Assembly: GCF_014701095.1 (NCBI RefSeq)
Contig: NZ_AP023439.1
Span: 2,592,001 to 2,656,000, forward strand
DNA length: 64,000 nucleotides
Reading direction: 5' to 3'
From: Streptomyces tuirus
Lineage (GTDB): Bacteria; Actinomycetota; Actinomycetes; Streptomycetales; Streptomycetaceae
Shown: piece by piece, positions 1 to 8,283 of the stretch
How the letters are laid out: each line of letters starts with the position of its first letter
How positions within the stretch are numbered: the first letter of the stretch is position 1
The notes under the pieces: generated by a model
What the model was told of the DNA's origin: nothing
Seen by the model: only the letters and a program-made list of their open reading frames with translations
Database searches by the model: none
Program-made: the position numbers and the translations under genes

Positions 1-1038
1 CTCGGTCAACAGCTGTCGATCGTCGCGGTGATGGTCACCAGCGGCGCCCGGCTCGCCTCCGGCGACCTGGCCGTCGGCGAGTTCGCCGCCTTCATCGTCT
101 ACCTGCTGCAACTCGTGGCACCGCTGACCCTGCTGGTCTCGGGCGTCGCCAGGATGCAGAGCGGTCTGGCGGCGCGCGCCCGCCTGAACAGCGTGCTCAC
201 GATCGCCCCGGAGCATCCCGGGGGCCTCTCCCCGGTCGAGCCGTCGCCGACGGCGTCCGCGGTGGAGTTCGAGTCGGTCACCTACCGGGACGGCGGGCGC
301 ACCCTCATCCACGGGGCGACGTTCGCGGCCCCGGCGCGCGGGCTCACCGCGATCGTCGGGCCGTCGGGGGCGGGAAAGACGACGCTGCTCGGCCTCACCG
401 AACGCTTTCTCCTGCCGGAGTCCGGCCGCGTCTCCGTCTGCGGACTGCCCGTCGAGCAGTGGCCCCTGCACCGGTTGCGCGGCGCGATCAGCTACGTCGA
501 CCAGAGTTTCACCCTCGTGGAGGGCACGGTACGGCAGAACCTCCTGCTCGGCCGGGACGACGAGGAGGGCGCCCCGCCGGACACGGAGCTGTGGCGGGCG
601 CTGGAGGCACTGGCGCTGCGCGACGCCGTGGAAGCGCTGCCGGACGGTCTTGACACCGAGCTGGGACGGGCCGAGGACCTGTCCGGCGGACAGCGTCAGC
701 GGCTCGCAGCGGCCCGCGTCCTGCTGCGCGACTCACGCATCGTCCTGTTCGACGAACCGACCTCCCAACTCGACAGCGAGAACGAGGAACGGCTGCGGAC
801 GCTGATGCGCACGCTCGCGGAGGAGCGCGCGGTGCTCGTGATCGCGCACCGCATCTCCACGGTGCAGGACGCCGATCTGATCGTGGTCGTGGACGAGGGA
901 CGCACCGTCGACCGGGGCACCCACGAGGAGCTGCTGACGCGTTCCGCGCTGTACCAGGAGCTGGTGCACGGGCAGTCGCTGCGCGGCGGCGGAGCGCCCG
1001 TTCCCGCCGGGCCGGCGGTCGGGGCGGTGGTCCGGTGA
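1..1038 (+). CDS. ABC exporter, TMD-NBD fusion (5' end outside window)
   Basis: The reading frame is open from base 1, so the gene starts upstream. The first ~55 visible residues are the last membrane helices of an exporter-type transmembrane domain. The rest is a complete ATPase domain: Walker A GPSGAGKTT, ABC signature LSGGQRQR, Walker B IVLFDEPT and the H-loop histidine in IAHR. By family, such half-transporters dimerise and export peptides. It overlaps the next gene by 4 bp (GTGA), so it is translated with the decarboxylase-like gene. Inference: the exporter of the lanthipeptide made by this cluster. A multidrug exporter cannot be excluded from sequence alone. Confidence 0.93.
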   Translation, partial: LGQQLSIVAVMVTSGARLASGDLAVGEFAAFIVYLLQLVAPLTLLVSGVARMQSGLAARARLNSVLTIAPEHPGGLSPVEPSPTASAVEFESVTYRDGGRTLIHGATFAAPARGLTAIVGPSGAGKTTLLGLTERFLLPESGRVSVCGLPVEQWPLHRLRGAISYVDQSFTLVEGTVRQNLLLGRDDEEGAPPDTELWRALEALALRDAVEALPDGLDTELGRAEDLSGGQRQRLAAARVLLRDSRIVLFDEPTSQLDSENEERLRTLMRTLAEERAVLVIAHRISTVQDADLIVVVDEGRTVDRGTHEELLTRSALYQELVHGQSLRGGGAPVPAGPAVGAVVR

Positions 1039-1700
1039 GCGGCCCGGCGACCGCGGTCGAGCCGGTGGGGGCGCGGCGCCTGCTGGTGATCGGGACGGGT
1101 TCGGTCACCGCCGCGCATCTGCCTTTCTGGGCGAGCTGGCTGAAGATCGGGCACCCCGGGACGGAGGTGCGCTACGTGCTGACCGGGGCGGCCGGCAGGT
1201 TCGTCACCCGGGAGTCGCTGACCGCCATCGGCGGCTGTGACGTGCGGGCGGACCGGTGGCCCGACGAGCCGGAGCCGAGGGCGCGTCATGTGGACCTCGC
1301 GCAGTGGCCCGACACGGTCGTCGTCTTCCCGGCGACGCTGAACTACCTGGCCAGGCTTGCCCTGGGGCTGGGCGACTCGCCGTCGCTCCTCGCGCTGCAG
1401 TGCACGGGGGCGGCGATCGCGCTGGCGCCCGCGCTGCCGCCGGGTGGCGCGCAGAGCGCGGCGTACGCCGAGCACAGCCGCAAACTCAGCGCGCGGCGCA
1501 ACGTGGTCGTCGTATCGCCCCACCCCGGCCGCAGCACGACCAGCGGCATGCGCGAGGCGTGGGCGCCCGCGTCCTTTCCCGACGTGCTGTCCGCGGCCGA
1601 CCGGCTGCGGGCCGCGCTGGAGGAACCGGCCCCCGGCGGCCATGAAGGTCCCGAGCCGCACACCGTATCCACCCGACACCGCACGGAGGCAGCACCATGA
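1035..1700 (+). CDS. HFCD-family flavoprotein, probable peptidyl-cysteine decarboxylase
   Basis: 221 residues starting at GTG inside the upstream stop. The N-terminus has a flavin-binding-type strand and GTGSVTAAH turn. The HFCD active-site pattern is readable as RHVDLAQWPD followed by PATLN (His85; residues 99-103), matching the His-(x)n-PASANT arrangement of EpiD/Dfp proteins. Family members oxidatively decarboxylate a C-terminal cysteine using FMN, giving an enethiol that closes an AviCys or AviMeCys ring. The precursor at 8001-8180 does end in Cys, which fits. It corresponds to LxmD of the lexapeptide pathway. Sits between the exporter and a methyltransferase with 4-bp overlaps on both sides. 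Confidence 0.85.
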   Translation: MSGPATAVEPVGARRLLVIGTGSVTAAHLPFWASWLKIGHPGTEVRYVLTGAAGRFVTRESLTAIGGCDVRADRWPDEPEPRARHVDLAQWPDTVVVFPATLNYLARLALGLGDSPSLLALQCTGAAIALAPALPPGGAQSAAYAEHSRKLSARRNVVVVSPHPGRSTTSGMREAWAPASFPDVLSAADRLRAALEEPAPGGHEGPEPHTVSTRHRTEAAP

Positions 1701-2500
1701 CGACCGAGACCCACCGGCCGACCGATGCCGGGGCGCATGCCGGCGGGAGCGCCGCACCGGGCGGGAACAGCAGCGCGTACGGCGAATCGCTGGCCGACGT
1801 CTACGACTCGCTCTACCCCGCCTCCGGCCAAGCCATCGACTCGATGGTCGGCTTCCTCGAGGGGCTGCGGCCCGCCCCGGCCTCGCTGCTCGAACTCGGG
1901 GTCGGCACCGGCCGGCTGGCCATCCCGCTGGCCAGGAACGGCTACCGGGTACACGGGGTGGACGCGTCCCCCGCGATGCTGACGAAACTCCACGAGAACG
2001 ACTCCACCGGCCGTGTCACCACCGCGGTGGGCGACTTCAGCGCGCTGGTCGTCGAGGAGCGCTACGACCTCGTGCTCACCGCGCTCAACACCTTCTTCAT
2101 GCTGCCCACCCAGGAGCAGCAGATCAGTTGCCTGCGCGGCATCCACGACGCGCTCGCGGACGACGGTGTCGCGGTCTTCGAAACCTACAACCCGCAGGTG
2201 TACCACCGGCTCACCGAGGCGACGACCCGGGTCGGTCATCTGGCGCCGGACGCGCTGCTGCTCGACACGATCCAGGTGAACCAGTCGCTCCAGTCCGTCC
2301 TGGTCGTCCACACGATCATGGGCGCGGGCGGGCTGCGGAAGGTACCCGAGGTCAGCCGGTACGCCTGGCCTGCCGAGTTCGACGTGATGGCCCGGCTCGC
2401 GGGACTGCGTGTGACGGGCCGCTGGGCCGACTGGGACCGCGGCCCGGTCACGGCCCAGTCGGAGAAGCACGTCTACGTGGTAGAGCGGCAGAACGTATAG
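1697..2500 (+). CDS. SAM-dependent class I methyltransferase
   Basis: 267 residues; ATG overlaps the preceding stop (ATGA). Motif I, LLELGVGTGRLAIPLA (about 64-79), followed by an acidic residue at the end of strand 2 (GVDAS) marks a Rossmann-fold methyltransferase. Class V lanthipeptides and linaridins carry an N,N-dimethylated N-terminus made by such enzymes (LxmM, CypM). Inference: it methylates the new N-terminus after leader removal. It could also methylate another group; the sequence does not decide this. Last gene of the first translationally coupled run; a new promoter follows at once. Confidence 0.82.
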   Translation: MTTETHRPTDAGAHAGGSAAPGGNSSAYGESLADVYDSLYPASGQAIDSMVGFLEGLRPAPASLLELGVGTGRLAIPLARNGYRVHGVDASPAMLTKLHENDSTGRVTTAVGDFSALVVEERYDLVLTALNTFFMLPTQEQQISCLRGIHDALADDGVAVFETYNPQVYHRLTEATTRVGHLAPDALLLDTIQVNQSLQSVLVVHTIMGAGGLRKVPEVSRYAWPAEFDVMARLAGLRVTGRWADWDRGPVTAQSEKHVYVVERQNV

Positions 2501-2505
2501 CTACC

Positions 2506-2534
2506 TTGACGAGTTGATGTGTTAACGCAATACT
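2506..2534 (+). promoter_or_regulatory. Sigma-70-type promoter before the second ABC operon
   Basis: TTGACG at 2506-2511, 17-bp spacer, AATACT at 2529-2534. The spacer carries GTTGATGTGTTAAC. The -35 box and first half of the spacer closely match the promoter of the XRE gene at 9027-9055, suggesting a common repressor. Confidence 0.6.
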
Positions 2535-2568
2535 TCAGCAAGTTAGTACATCGCTCTGGAGGTGCGAC

Positions 2569-3564
2569 ATGACGGGGCCCGCCCTGGAGGTCGACGGCGT
2601 GCGGAAGAGGTACGGCAAACGTCAGGCGGTCGCTGACATGACCTTCGGCATCCGCGCCGGTGAGCTGTTCGGCTTCGTGGGGAGCAACGGCGCGGGCAAG
2701 ACCACCACGATGCGGATCATCCTGGGCGTCCTCACGCCCGACGAAGGAGAGGTCCGCCGGCACGGCCGCCCCGTCGATCTCGCCGCCCGCCGCCGGTTCG
2801 GCTACATGCCCGAGGAGCGCGGCCTGTACCCCCGGATGAAGGTCCGTGAACACCTGCGGTATCTGGGCGAGTTGCACGGCCTGCCGACGGCTGCCGCGCG
2901 GGTGGCGGCCGACCGGTGGGTCGAGCGGCTGGAGCTGTCCCGGTACGCCTCCGAGGAGGTCCAGAACCTCAGCCTCGGCAACCAGCAGCGGGTCCAGCTG
3001 GCCGCGGCGCTGGTGCACGATCCTCAGGTGCTGGTGCTCGACGAGCCGTTCTCGGGCCTGGACCCGGTGGCGGTGGACGTCATGCACGAGGTGCTCGTCG
3101 AACGGGCCGCCGACGGGGTGCCCGTCATGTTCTCCAGCCACCAGCTGTCGCTCGTCGAGCGCGTCTGCGACCGGGTCGGCATCGTCTCGGGCGGGCGTCT
3201 CATCGCCTGCGGCACGATCGAGGAGCTGAGCGAGAACGCCGACCGACGGCTGCTGGTCGACGCCCCGGAGGCGGGCGAGACCTGGACCGCGGGACTGCCG
3301 GGCGTGTCGGTCGTGAGCCGCGAGGGCTCCCGTACGCGGCTTCGCCTGGCGAAGGGTGCGGACGACCAGCGGGTCCTGCACGCGGCGCTGGCCACCGGAC
3401 CGGTCCTGGCCTTCGTGTCCGAACGACCGCCGCTGTCCGACCTGTACCGCGACCTGGTGGGCGGCACCGGCGCGCACGGGGAGGGAACCGGGCGGACGCC
3501 GGACACCGGCACCACGGCAGGCGTCGGCACGACAGTGAACGACACCGACGGGGACGAGACATGA
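2569..3564 (+). CDS. ABC transporter ATP-binding protein
   Basis: 331 residues with a good Shine-Dalgarno (GGAGG). Walker A GSNGAGKTT (38-46), signature LSLGNQQR, Walker B VLVLDEPF, and a C-terminal extension of about 90 residues of the type seen in NatA-like/ABC-2 ATPases. The tail is Gly/Thr/Asp-rich and probably disordered. It pairs with the permease that overlaps it by 4 bp. In RiPP clusters such a second transporter often gives self-immunity; here that is inference from position. It has its own promoter at 2506-2534. Confidence 0.9.
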   Translation: MTGPALEVDGVRKRYGKRQAVADMTFGIRAGELFGFVGSNGAGKTTTMRIILGVLTPDEGEVRRHGRPVDLAARRRFGYMPEERGLYPRMKVREHLRYLGELHGLPTAAARVAADRWVERLELSRYASEEVQNLSLGNQQRVQLAAALVHDPQVLVLDEPFSGLDPVAVDVMHEVLVERAADGVPVMFSSHQLSLVERVCDRVGIVSGGRLIACGTIEELSENADRRLLVDAPEAGETWTAGLPGVSVVSREGSRTRLRLAKGADDQRVLHAALATGPVLAFVSERPPLSDLYRDLVGGTGAHGEGTGRTPDTGTTAGVGTTVNDTDGDET

Positions 3565-4847
3565 ACACGGTGACACCAGCGCGGGGCGACACGCACGGCC
3601 CGGACGTCCCGGACGGAGAGGGCCTCTCGGACCCGGGTGGGGGCGCCTCCGGCCCCGGGAACAGCGGCGCGCTCCCGGCCTGCCGGGCGGTCCGCCTGGT
3701 CGCCGGGCGGGAGATCAACAGCCGGATGCGGACCCGGTCCTTCGTCCTGAGCACCCTCGGGCTGTTACTCGGCCTCGGCGTCTACGCCCTCGTCATCCTC
3801 CTCGCCGAGGACGGTCCGGCCAGGGTCGGCGTCGAGCGGGAGGTCGCGGCGATGCGCCCGGTGCTCGCCGCCGTCGCCGAGAAGACGGGCGGCGACTTCG
3901 AGTTCGTCACCGTCGACGACGACCGTGCGGACCGGATGCTGCGCGACGGGGACCTCACCGCCGTGCTCGGCGGCCCCGACGGACGCCTCACCCTCTCCGT
4001 GGAACGTGAGGTGGACGAGAACCTGCTCGGCGTCGTGCGCGCCACGGTCGCAGAGGAACGCACCACCCGGGAGCTCGAGCGCGCCGGCGTGGACCCCGTG
4101 GAGTTCAGGGAGCGCGTGGCGTCGTCCACCGTCGAGGTCCACGCACTCGAACCGTCGCAGACCAGCGCGGCCGAGCAGTTCGCACTGGTCCTGTCCTCCA
4201 CCGGGCTGCTGTACTTCTTCTTCGTCTTCTACGGGATCACCCTGGCGCAGGGCGTGGTCGAGGAGAAGAGCAGCCGTGTGGTGGAGCTGCTCCTCTCGAC
4301 CATCCGCCCCTGGCAGCTCCTCGCCGGGAAGCTCATCGGTGTCGCGGTGGCCGGCCTCACCCAGCTCGTGCTGCTCGGCTCAGCCGCGGTGGCGCTCGCC
4401 CAGGGCACCGGGGCTCTGACGCTGCCGACCGCGGTGGGCGGGTCGCTGGTGACGATGGGTGTCTGGTTCCTGCTCGGCTTCTTCCTGTTCGCCGCCCTGC
4501 TGGCCGCGGCCGCAGCCCGGGTCTCACGACAGGAGGACCTGCAAGGCGTGGTGCAACCGGTGATGCTGCTCATCACCATGCCGTTCGTGCTGGGCATCGC
4601 CCTGCTGAGCAAGGACGCGCACGACCCGTTGATCGAGTGGCTGTCGCTCGTACCGCCGCTCAGCCCGATCCTGATGCCGGCCCGCATGCTCCTGGGCATC
4701 GCCCCCGCATGGCAGGTCGCCCTCTCCCTGGTGCTGGCGGTCGCGGCGCTGGTGGGGATGACCCGTGTCGCCGGGCGGATGTACGCGGGCAGCGTGCTGC
4801 GCAGCGGCTCCCGGGTGCCGCTCGCCGAAGCGCTGCGGATGCGGTAG
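3561..4847 (+). CDS. ABC-2 type permease (NatB-like)
   Basis: 428 residues. A disordered Gly/Pro-rich N-terminal segment (~45 residues) precedes the first membrane helix (about 58-78). A soluble extracytoplasmic domain follows (about 80-205), then a block of five hydrophobic helices to the C-terminus. This architecture matches ABC2_membrane_3/NatB permeases. ATG lies inside the stop of the ATPase gene, so the two form one transporter. Probable role: efflux or immunity for the lanthipeptide (inference). Confidence 0.88.
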   Translation: MNTVTPARGDTHGPDVPDGEGLSDPGGGASGPGNSGALPACRAVRLVAGREINSRMRTRSFVLSTLGLLLGLGVYALVILLAEDGPARVGVEREVAAMRPVLAAVAEKTGGDFEFVTVDDDRADRMLRDGDLTAVLGGPDGRLTLSVEREVDENLLGVVRATVAEERTTRELERAGVDPVEFRERVASSTVEVHALEPSQTSAAEQFALVLSSTGLLYFFFVFYGITLAQGVVEEKSSRVVELLLSTIRPWQLLAGKLIGVAVAGLTQLVLLGSAAVALAQGTGALTLPTAVGGSLVTMGVWFLLGFFLFAALLAAAAARVSRQEDLQGVVQPVMLLITMPFVLGIALLSKDAHDPLIEWLSLVPPLSPILMPARMLLGIAPAWQVALSLVLAVAALVGMTRVAGRMYAGSVLRSGSRVPLAEALRMR

Positions 4848-4994
4848 TCCCCGGCCCACGGCCGACCTCCTCCTGTCCCCCGCCCGTCCCCTGAGTCTCC
4901 CGGCAAGTCCCTGATGTCCCCGACCCCCAGCTGTCCCCGCCAATCCCCTGCTGTCCCCGGCCAACCCTGCCGAAAACCCTCGAAGGAGCACCTC
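4848..4994. repeat. Short TGTCCCC direct repeats
   Basis: The 147-bp gap holds at least four imperfect copies of a TGTCCCCG-like word in CT-rich context (CCTCCTGTCCCC, CTGATGTCCCC, CAGCTGTCCCC, CTGCTGTCCCC). No gene is visible. The function is unknown; slippage-prone sequence is a simple explanation. Confidence 0.4.
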
Positions 4995-5075
4995 ATGAGC
5001 ACCGCCCTGTGGATCGCCGTCGGTATCGCCGTCGTCGTCGCCGTCGTCGCCGGAATCAAGAAGAGCCGGGGCTGA
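4995..5075 (+). CDS. 26-residue single-helix membrane peptide
   Basis: ATG with a strong Shine-Dalgarno (AAGGAG, 7 nt upstream). The peptide has a short polar start (MSTALW), a run of Ile/Val/Ala long enough to span a membrane (IAVGIAVVVAVVAGI) and a basic tail (KKSRG), so an N-out/C-in or surface-bound helix is likely. It follows the permease by 147 bp and precedes a strong terminator, so it is the last gene of the transporter operon. I do not recognise the family. It could assist the transporter, give immunity, or be a bioactive peptide itself; none of these is shown. Confidence 0.6.
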   Translation: MSTALWIAVGIAVVVAVVAGIKKSRG

Positions 5076-5096
5076 CCCGCCCGATCGGCTCACAGC

Positions 5097-5141
5097 GAGG
5101 GGCGGTGCTTGCGGGGAACCACCCCGCAGGCACCGCCCCTC
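5097..5141. terminator. Strong hairpin between convergent genes
   Basis: Two 20-nt arms (5097-5116, 5122-5141) pair with only one G-T wobble around a 5-nt loop. It can end the transporter operon from the left and the M16 genes from the right. Confidence 0.85.
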
Positions 5142-5147
5142 GTGCCG

Positions 5148-6497
5148 TCAGAAGCTCAGTTCCCCGGTGGTGCCTCTGCACAGGGGCACCACCGCCCGCT
5201 CGTCGGCGACGACCACCCCGGTGACATCGGCGGGCCGGAAGAACCGGCGGGCCGCCTCGCCGACCTGGTCGGGGGACACGCCGTCCAGCAGCGGCCCCCA
5301 GTTGTGCAGCCAGTCGGCTCCGACCCCGACGTGCAGCAGGTTCGCCAGCCCGGACGCCAAGGCGCCGGGTGCCGACATCGCCGTCGCGGTGGAACCGGCC
5401 GCGTAACTCCGGGCGGCGTCGATCTCCCGTGCCGAGGGCGGTTCGGCTGCCATGCGCTCCAGTTCCTCCCTGATCACCGCGAGAGCCGCGACGGTGTGCT
5501 CGGCGGCGGTGTCGGCCTCGACCATCAGCGTCGATGCCCCCGGCACCGACTCCACTCCCGAACCGAGCTGGTAGGCGTACCCCTTGTCCTCGCGCAGGCG
5601 TGCGACCAGCCGTGAGGCGAAGGACCCGCCGAAGACCAGCTGGGCCAGGTGCAGGGCCGGGTAGCCGGGATCCGTCCGGGGCAGGGCGGGGGCGGCCAGC
5701 CGTATCACGCTCTGGACGGCCCCGGGCCGGTCCACGTGCCGCAGAGGGCCGCCCGGGAACCAGGGCGGAACCTCGGGCAGGTCGCCTTCCGGCCCGGGCT
5801 CCCACGCCCCGAACAACTCGGTGACCCAGACCAGGGCTTCCTCCGGCTCCAGATCTCCGACCAGCACGAGCACCGCGCCCCTCGCGCCCAGATGCCGCGC
5901 GTGCACTCGAGCCAGGTCGTCCCGCGTGCAGGCGGCGGCCTGTTCGGGCGTCGGCTGCCAGCGGGCGGCTCTCTCCTCGCCGTACCTGCGCCGCAGCAGT
6001 GCGTGCTGCGCGAGAGCCGCCGGCTGGTGGGTGGCCAGCCGTATGCGGCGTGCCAGCCGTTCGCGTTCGGGGGCGACCGCTTCCTCGGTCAGCCGGGGCC
6101 CGCGGAGCGCTTCGGCCAGCAGGGCGAGTACGGGAGGCAGGCCGTCGGCCATGGTGTGACCGGTCACGGTGAGCTTGCGGGCGTCGGCGGAGGCATTCAG
6201 GGTGGCGCCGTGCGCGGCCAGCGCCGCGTCGTGGTCGCCGGCGCTCCGGTGGGCGCTTCCGCGCGGCAGGAGCTCGGCCAGCAGCTGGCAGTGGGCCACC
6301 TCCCCGGGTGCCGTGGCGGCGTACGGGACGGTGAGCCGGATCTCCACCAGGGGGACGACCGGAGCCGAACACACCACGACCCGCAGTCCGTTGCCGAGGG
6401 TGAGGTCGGCGTCGGGCAGCTGCAGCCGCCCCGCCACGACACCCTTCTCCGGCCGGCTGCCGTACGAGAGGAGGTTCTTCGCCACTCCAGCGGTCAT
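5148..6497 (-). CDS. M16 family metallopeptidase-like, inactive partner
   Basis: 449 residues with the two-lobed M16 arrangement (NGLRVVV start strand, later GGSFASRLVARLREDKGYAYQ, the conserved C-domain signature with R/Y). The place where HxxEH should lie reads AHCQLLAELL, so zinc ligands are absent. M16B enzymes often work as a heterodimer of one catalytic and one R/Y-type subunit; this would be the latter. It overlaps the catalytic partner by 4 bp (ATGA). In class V lanthipeptide clusters M16 pairs remove the leader peptide; the assignment here is by context. Confidence 0.87.
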   Translation of the reverse strand: MTAGVAKNLLSYGSRPEKGVVAGRLQLPDADLTLGNGLRVVVCSAPVVPLVEIRLTVPYAATAPGEVAHCQLLAELLPRGSAHRSAGDHDAALAAHGATLNASADARKLTVTGHTMADGLPPVLALLAEALRGPRLTEEAVAPERERLARRIRLATHQPAALAQHALLRRRYGEERAARWQPTPEQAAACTRDDLARVHARHLGARGAVLVLVGDLEPEEALVWVTELFGAWEPGPEGDLPEVPPWFPGGPLRHVDRPGAVQSVIRLAAPALPRTDPGYPALHLAQLVFGGSFASRLVARLREDKGYAYQLGSGVESVPGASTLMVEADTAAEHTVAALAVIREELERMAAEPPSAREIDAARSYAAGSTATAMSAPGALASGLANLLHVGVGADWLHNWGPLLDGVSPDQVGEAARRFFRPADVTGVVVADERAVVPLCRGTTGELSF

Positions 6498-7807
6498 GCC
6501 GTCGTCTCCGGTGCGATGTCCCGCGGCACGGCCTGGCGTCCTGGCACGAAGCGCACGACCGCCCGGTGGGAGGCTCTGAGCCGGGCGGCCGCCCGGCTCA
6601 CGTGTTCGCCCGTCACACCGGCGTGGACGAGCTCCGGCAGCGCGTGGGTCAGCTCTGCCTCACCGAAGAGCGCCTCGCGCAGGCCGAGCAACTGCGCCCG
6701 GGTGCCCGGATCGGCGAGTTCACGCATCGCCCCGGAGACCCAGCGGGCGGTCGTGGCACGCAACTGCGCGGCAGCGACCTCGTGGGCCGCCAGCGCGTCC
6801 AGGGTGCCGTCGAGCGCGTCCAGGACGTGCTCGGCGTCTCGCTCGTGCTCGTGCACGGCGAAGAGCGTCAGCAGATCCGGTCCCACCGTGTCCAGCGGCA
6901 GTCCGAAGAGACCGCAGCCCACCGACAGGCTCGATGCCCCGGCGGCCGCGGTCGGCCCTCGGCGCAGCAGGGCGTGTCCGCCCTGTCCGAGCAGCGCCGC
7001 CAGGACGAGATGCGCGAGGTAGTCCGCGCGCTCGGTGACCGGGTCCGGCATCCGGTAGCCCACCGCCACGGCGGGTGAACCGGCGTGCGGGTCGAGCACC
7101 GTGAGCCGCCGCTCCTCCTCCGGCAGGGGCTCAGGAGGATCGGCCGGCCGCACCGTCGGACGCGCCGGCAGATCCTCGAAATGCCGGCGCACCAGACGCT
7201 CCGCCGTGCGATGGTCGAAGGCGCCGGTGACGGTCACCACGGCATTTCCGGGACCGTAATGGTCGGCGAAGAACTTTTCACACAACGCAATGTCGAAGGC
7301 GGCGAGGTCGACGGTTTCGCCGTACCCGTCCCTGACGTTCTCGGAGCGCCGGTGCAATGCCCTCGGGAGCGCCCAAGGATGATTTCCATAGGGGCGATTG
7401 CGGACCATGAGCCGGATTTCCTCGTCGATCACCGCCGTCTGTGTGCGGAGGTTTCGCTCGGAAAGAGATGGCGAGCGCATTCGGTCCGCTTCGAGCGCGC
7501 ACAGCATTTCCAGTGCGGAGGCGGGGGCGGCGGCATAGTAGACCGTCACGTCCTGGCGGGTCCGGGCGTCACCGAAGCCACCGGCGCGCTGCACCCGGGG
7601 CAGGTACCCCTCGGGCTCGGCCTCTTCGCCCCCGCGGAACATGAGGTGCTCGAAGAGGTGCGCCAGGCCCGTACGCCCTTCGGGTTCCGTGCGGAAACCA
7701 ACGCGGTAGTGCACAGCGACGCCGATCGAAGCGCCCACGGTATTCGGTGCCAGCACCACCCGAAGGCCATTGTCCAATACCAGTCGATGCAGCTGATCTC
7801 GGCTCAT
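6494..7807 (-). CDS. M16 family zinc metallopeptidase, catalytic subunit
   Basis: 437 residues from the ATG at 7807. HLFEH (about 50-54) gives the inverted zinc motif with its base, and the downstream Glu is in DEEIRLMVRN. I chose ATG 7807 because a promoter-like pair (TTGAGC, 18 bp, TATGCT at 7815-7820) puts the transcription start on that ATG, implying a leaderless mRNA; an in-frame ATG at 7819 overlaps the -10 box. Forms a heterodimer with the following inactive gene by analogy with other M16B pairs, probably to mature the precursor encoded divergently at 8001. Confidence 0.88.
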   Translation of the reverse strand: MSRDQLHRLVLDNGLRVVLAPNTVGASIGVAVHYRVGFRTEPEGRTGLAHLFEHLMFRGGEEAEPEGYLPRVQRAGGFGDARTRQDVTVYYAAAPASALEMLCALEADRMRSPSLSERNLRTQTAVIDEEIRLMVRNRPYGNHPWALPRALHRRSENVRDGYGETVDLAAFDIALCEKFFADHYGPGNAVVTVTGAFDHRTAERLVRRHFEDLPARPTVRPADPPEPLPEEERRLTVLDPHAGSPAVAVGYRMPDPVTERADYLAHLVLAALLGQGGHALLRRGPTAAAGASSLSVGCGLFGLPLDTVGPDLLTLFAVHEHERDAEHVLDALDGTLDALAAHEVAAAQLRATTARWVSGAMRELADPGTRAQLLGLREALFGEAELTHALPELVHAGVTGEHVSRAAARLRASHRAVVRFVPGRQAVPRDIAPETTA

Positions 7808-7814
7808 CCGGGCG

Positions 7815-7844
7815 AGCATAGGACCGAGTCGACTACCGGCTCAA
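7815..7844 (-). promoter_or_regulatory. Promoter for the M16 pair
   Basis: TTGAGC (7844-7839), 18-bp spacer, TATGCT (7820-7815). Seven bases separate the -10 box from ATG 7807, the usual geometry of leaderless Streptomyces genes. Confidence 0.45.
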
Positions 7845-7852
7845 CGGGGAAC

Positions 7853-7889
7853 GTTGACCGATTGCGGACAGTGTCCGCATGCGGTCAAC
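7853..7889. promoter_or_regulatory. 37-bp palindrome between M16 genes and precursor
   Basis: Arms GTTGACCG + TGCGGACA on the left and their exact reverse complements on the right, around a single central G; only 2 positions per arm mismatch. It lies in the divergent control region. A dimeric or tetrameric regulator site is the likely use; a cruciform or RNA hairpin is the alternative. Confidence 0.6.
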
Positions 7890-8000
7890 TCCGTTGCCAT
7901 CCCGGCACCGTTCGAGGAATGGTTCTGCCACGGCCGGAGACGCGGTTGCAGAAATCGCCGATCCGGTCGCCATCACACATCCGAGAACACGGGAGTCAGC

Positions 8001-8180
8001 ATGAACACCCAGTCCCTCATCAGCGGTTACTCCACCTACGCCGCCGCCGACGAGATCGTCCCGGCCGTGGAGGCCCCGGCCGCCACCATCACGATCACCA
8101 CCTCGTCGCAGGCGTGCATCTCCGCCGCGTCCGCCGTCTCGGCCGTGTCGGTCGACAACACCTTCGACCACTCCTGCTGA
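8001..8180 (+). CDS. Lanthipeptide precursor, class V-like
   Basis: 59 residues, GGGAG Shine-Dalgarno 5 nt upstream. The N-terminal third is leader-like (MNTQSLISGY, then acidic DEI and VEAP). The rest is dominated by Ser, Thr, Ala, Val and Ile with only two Cys: Cys39 after TITTSSQA, and Cys59 as the last residue. Thr54 to Cys59 (TFDHSC) has the six-residue spacing of the AviMeCys ring of thioviridamide-type peptides, and a decarboxylase-like gene is in the cluster. Several Ser in SAASAVSAVS could become dehydroalanine and then D-Ala through the F420 reductase. The cleavage site is not obvious; near APA (26-28) is a guess. A strong terminator follows, so high separate expression is likely. 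Confidence 0.85.
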   Translation: MNTQSLISGYSTYAAADEIVPAVEAPAATITITTSSQACISAASAVSAVSVDNTFDHSC

Positions 8181-8204
8181 ACCGCGTGACCCGCTGAGAC
8201 AGAG

Positions 8205-8243
8205 GGGCGGGTGCCCACCGCCGCAATCGGTGGGCACCCGCCC
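8205..8243 (+). terminator. Terminator behind the precursor gene
   Basis: Perfect 16-bp stem (8205-8220 with 8228-8243) and a 7-nt loop, 25 bp after the precursor stop. It also faces the convergent membrane-protein gene. Confidence 0.88.
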
Positions 8244-8283
8244 TGTCGCGCGAGAAGCTGATTCCCGCTCAGCTCCGGTTGAA

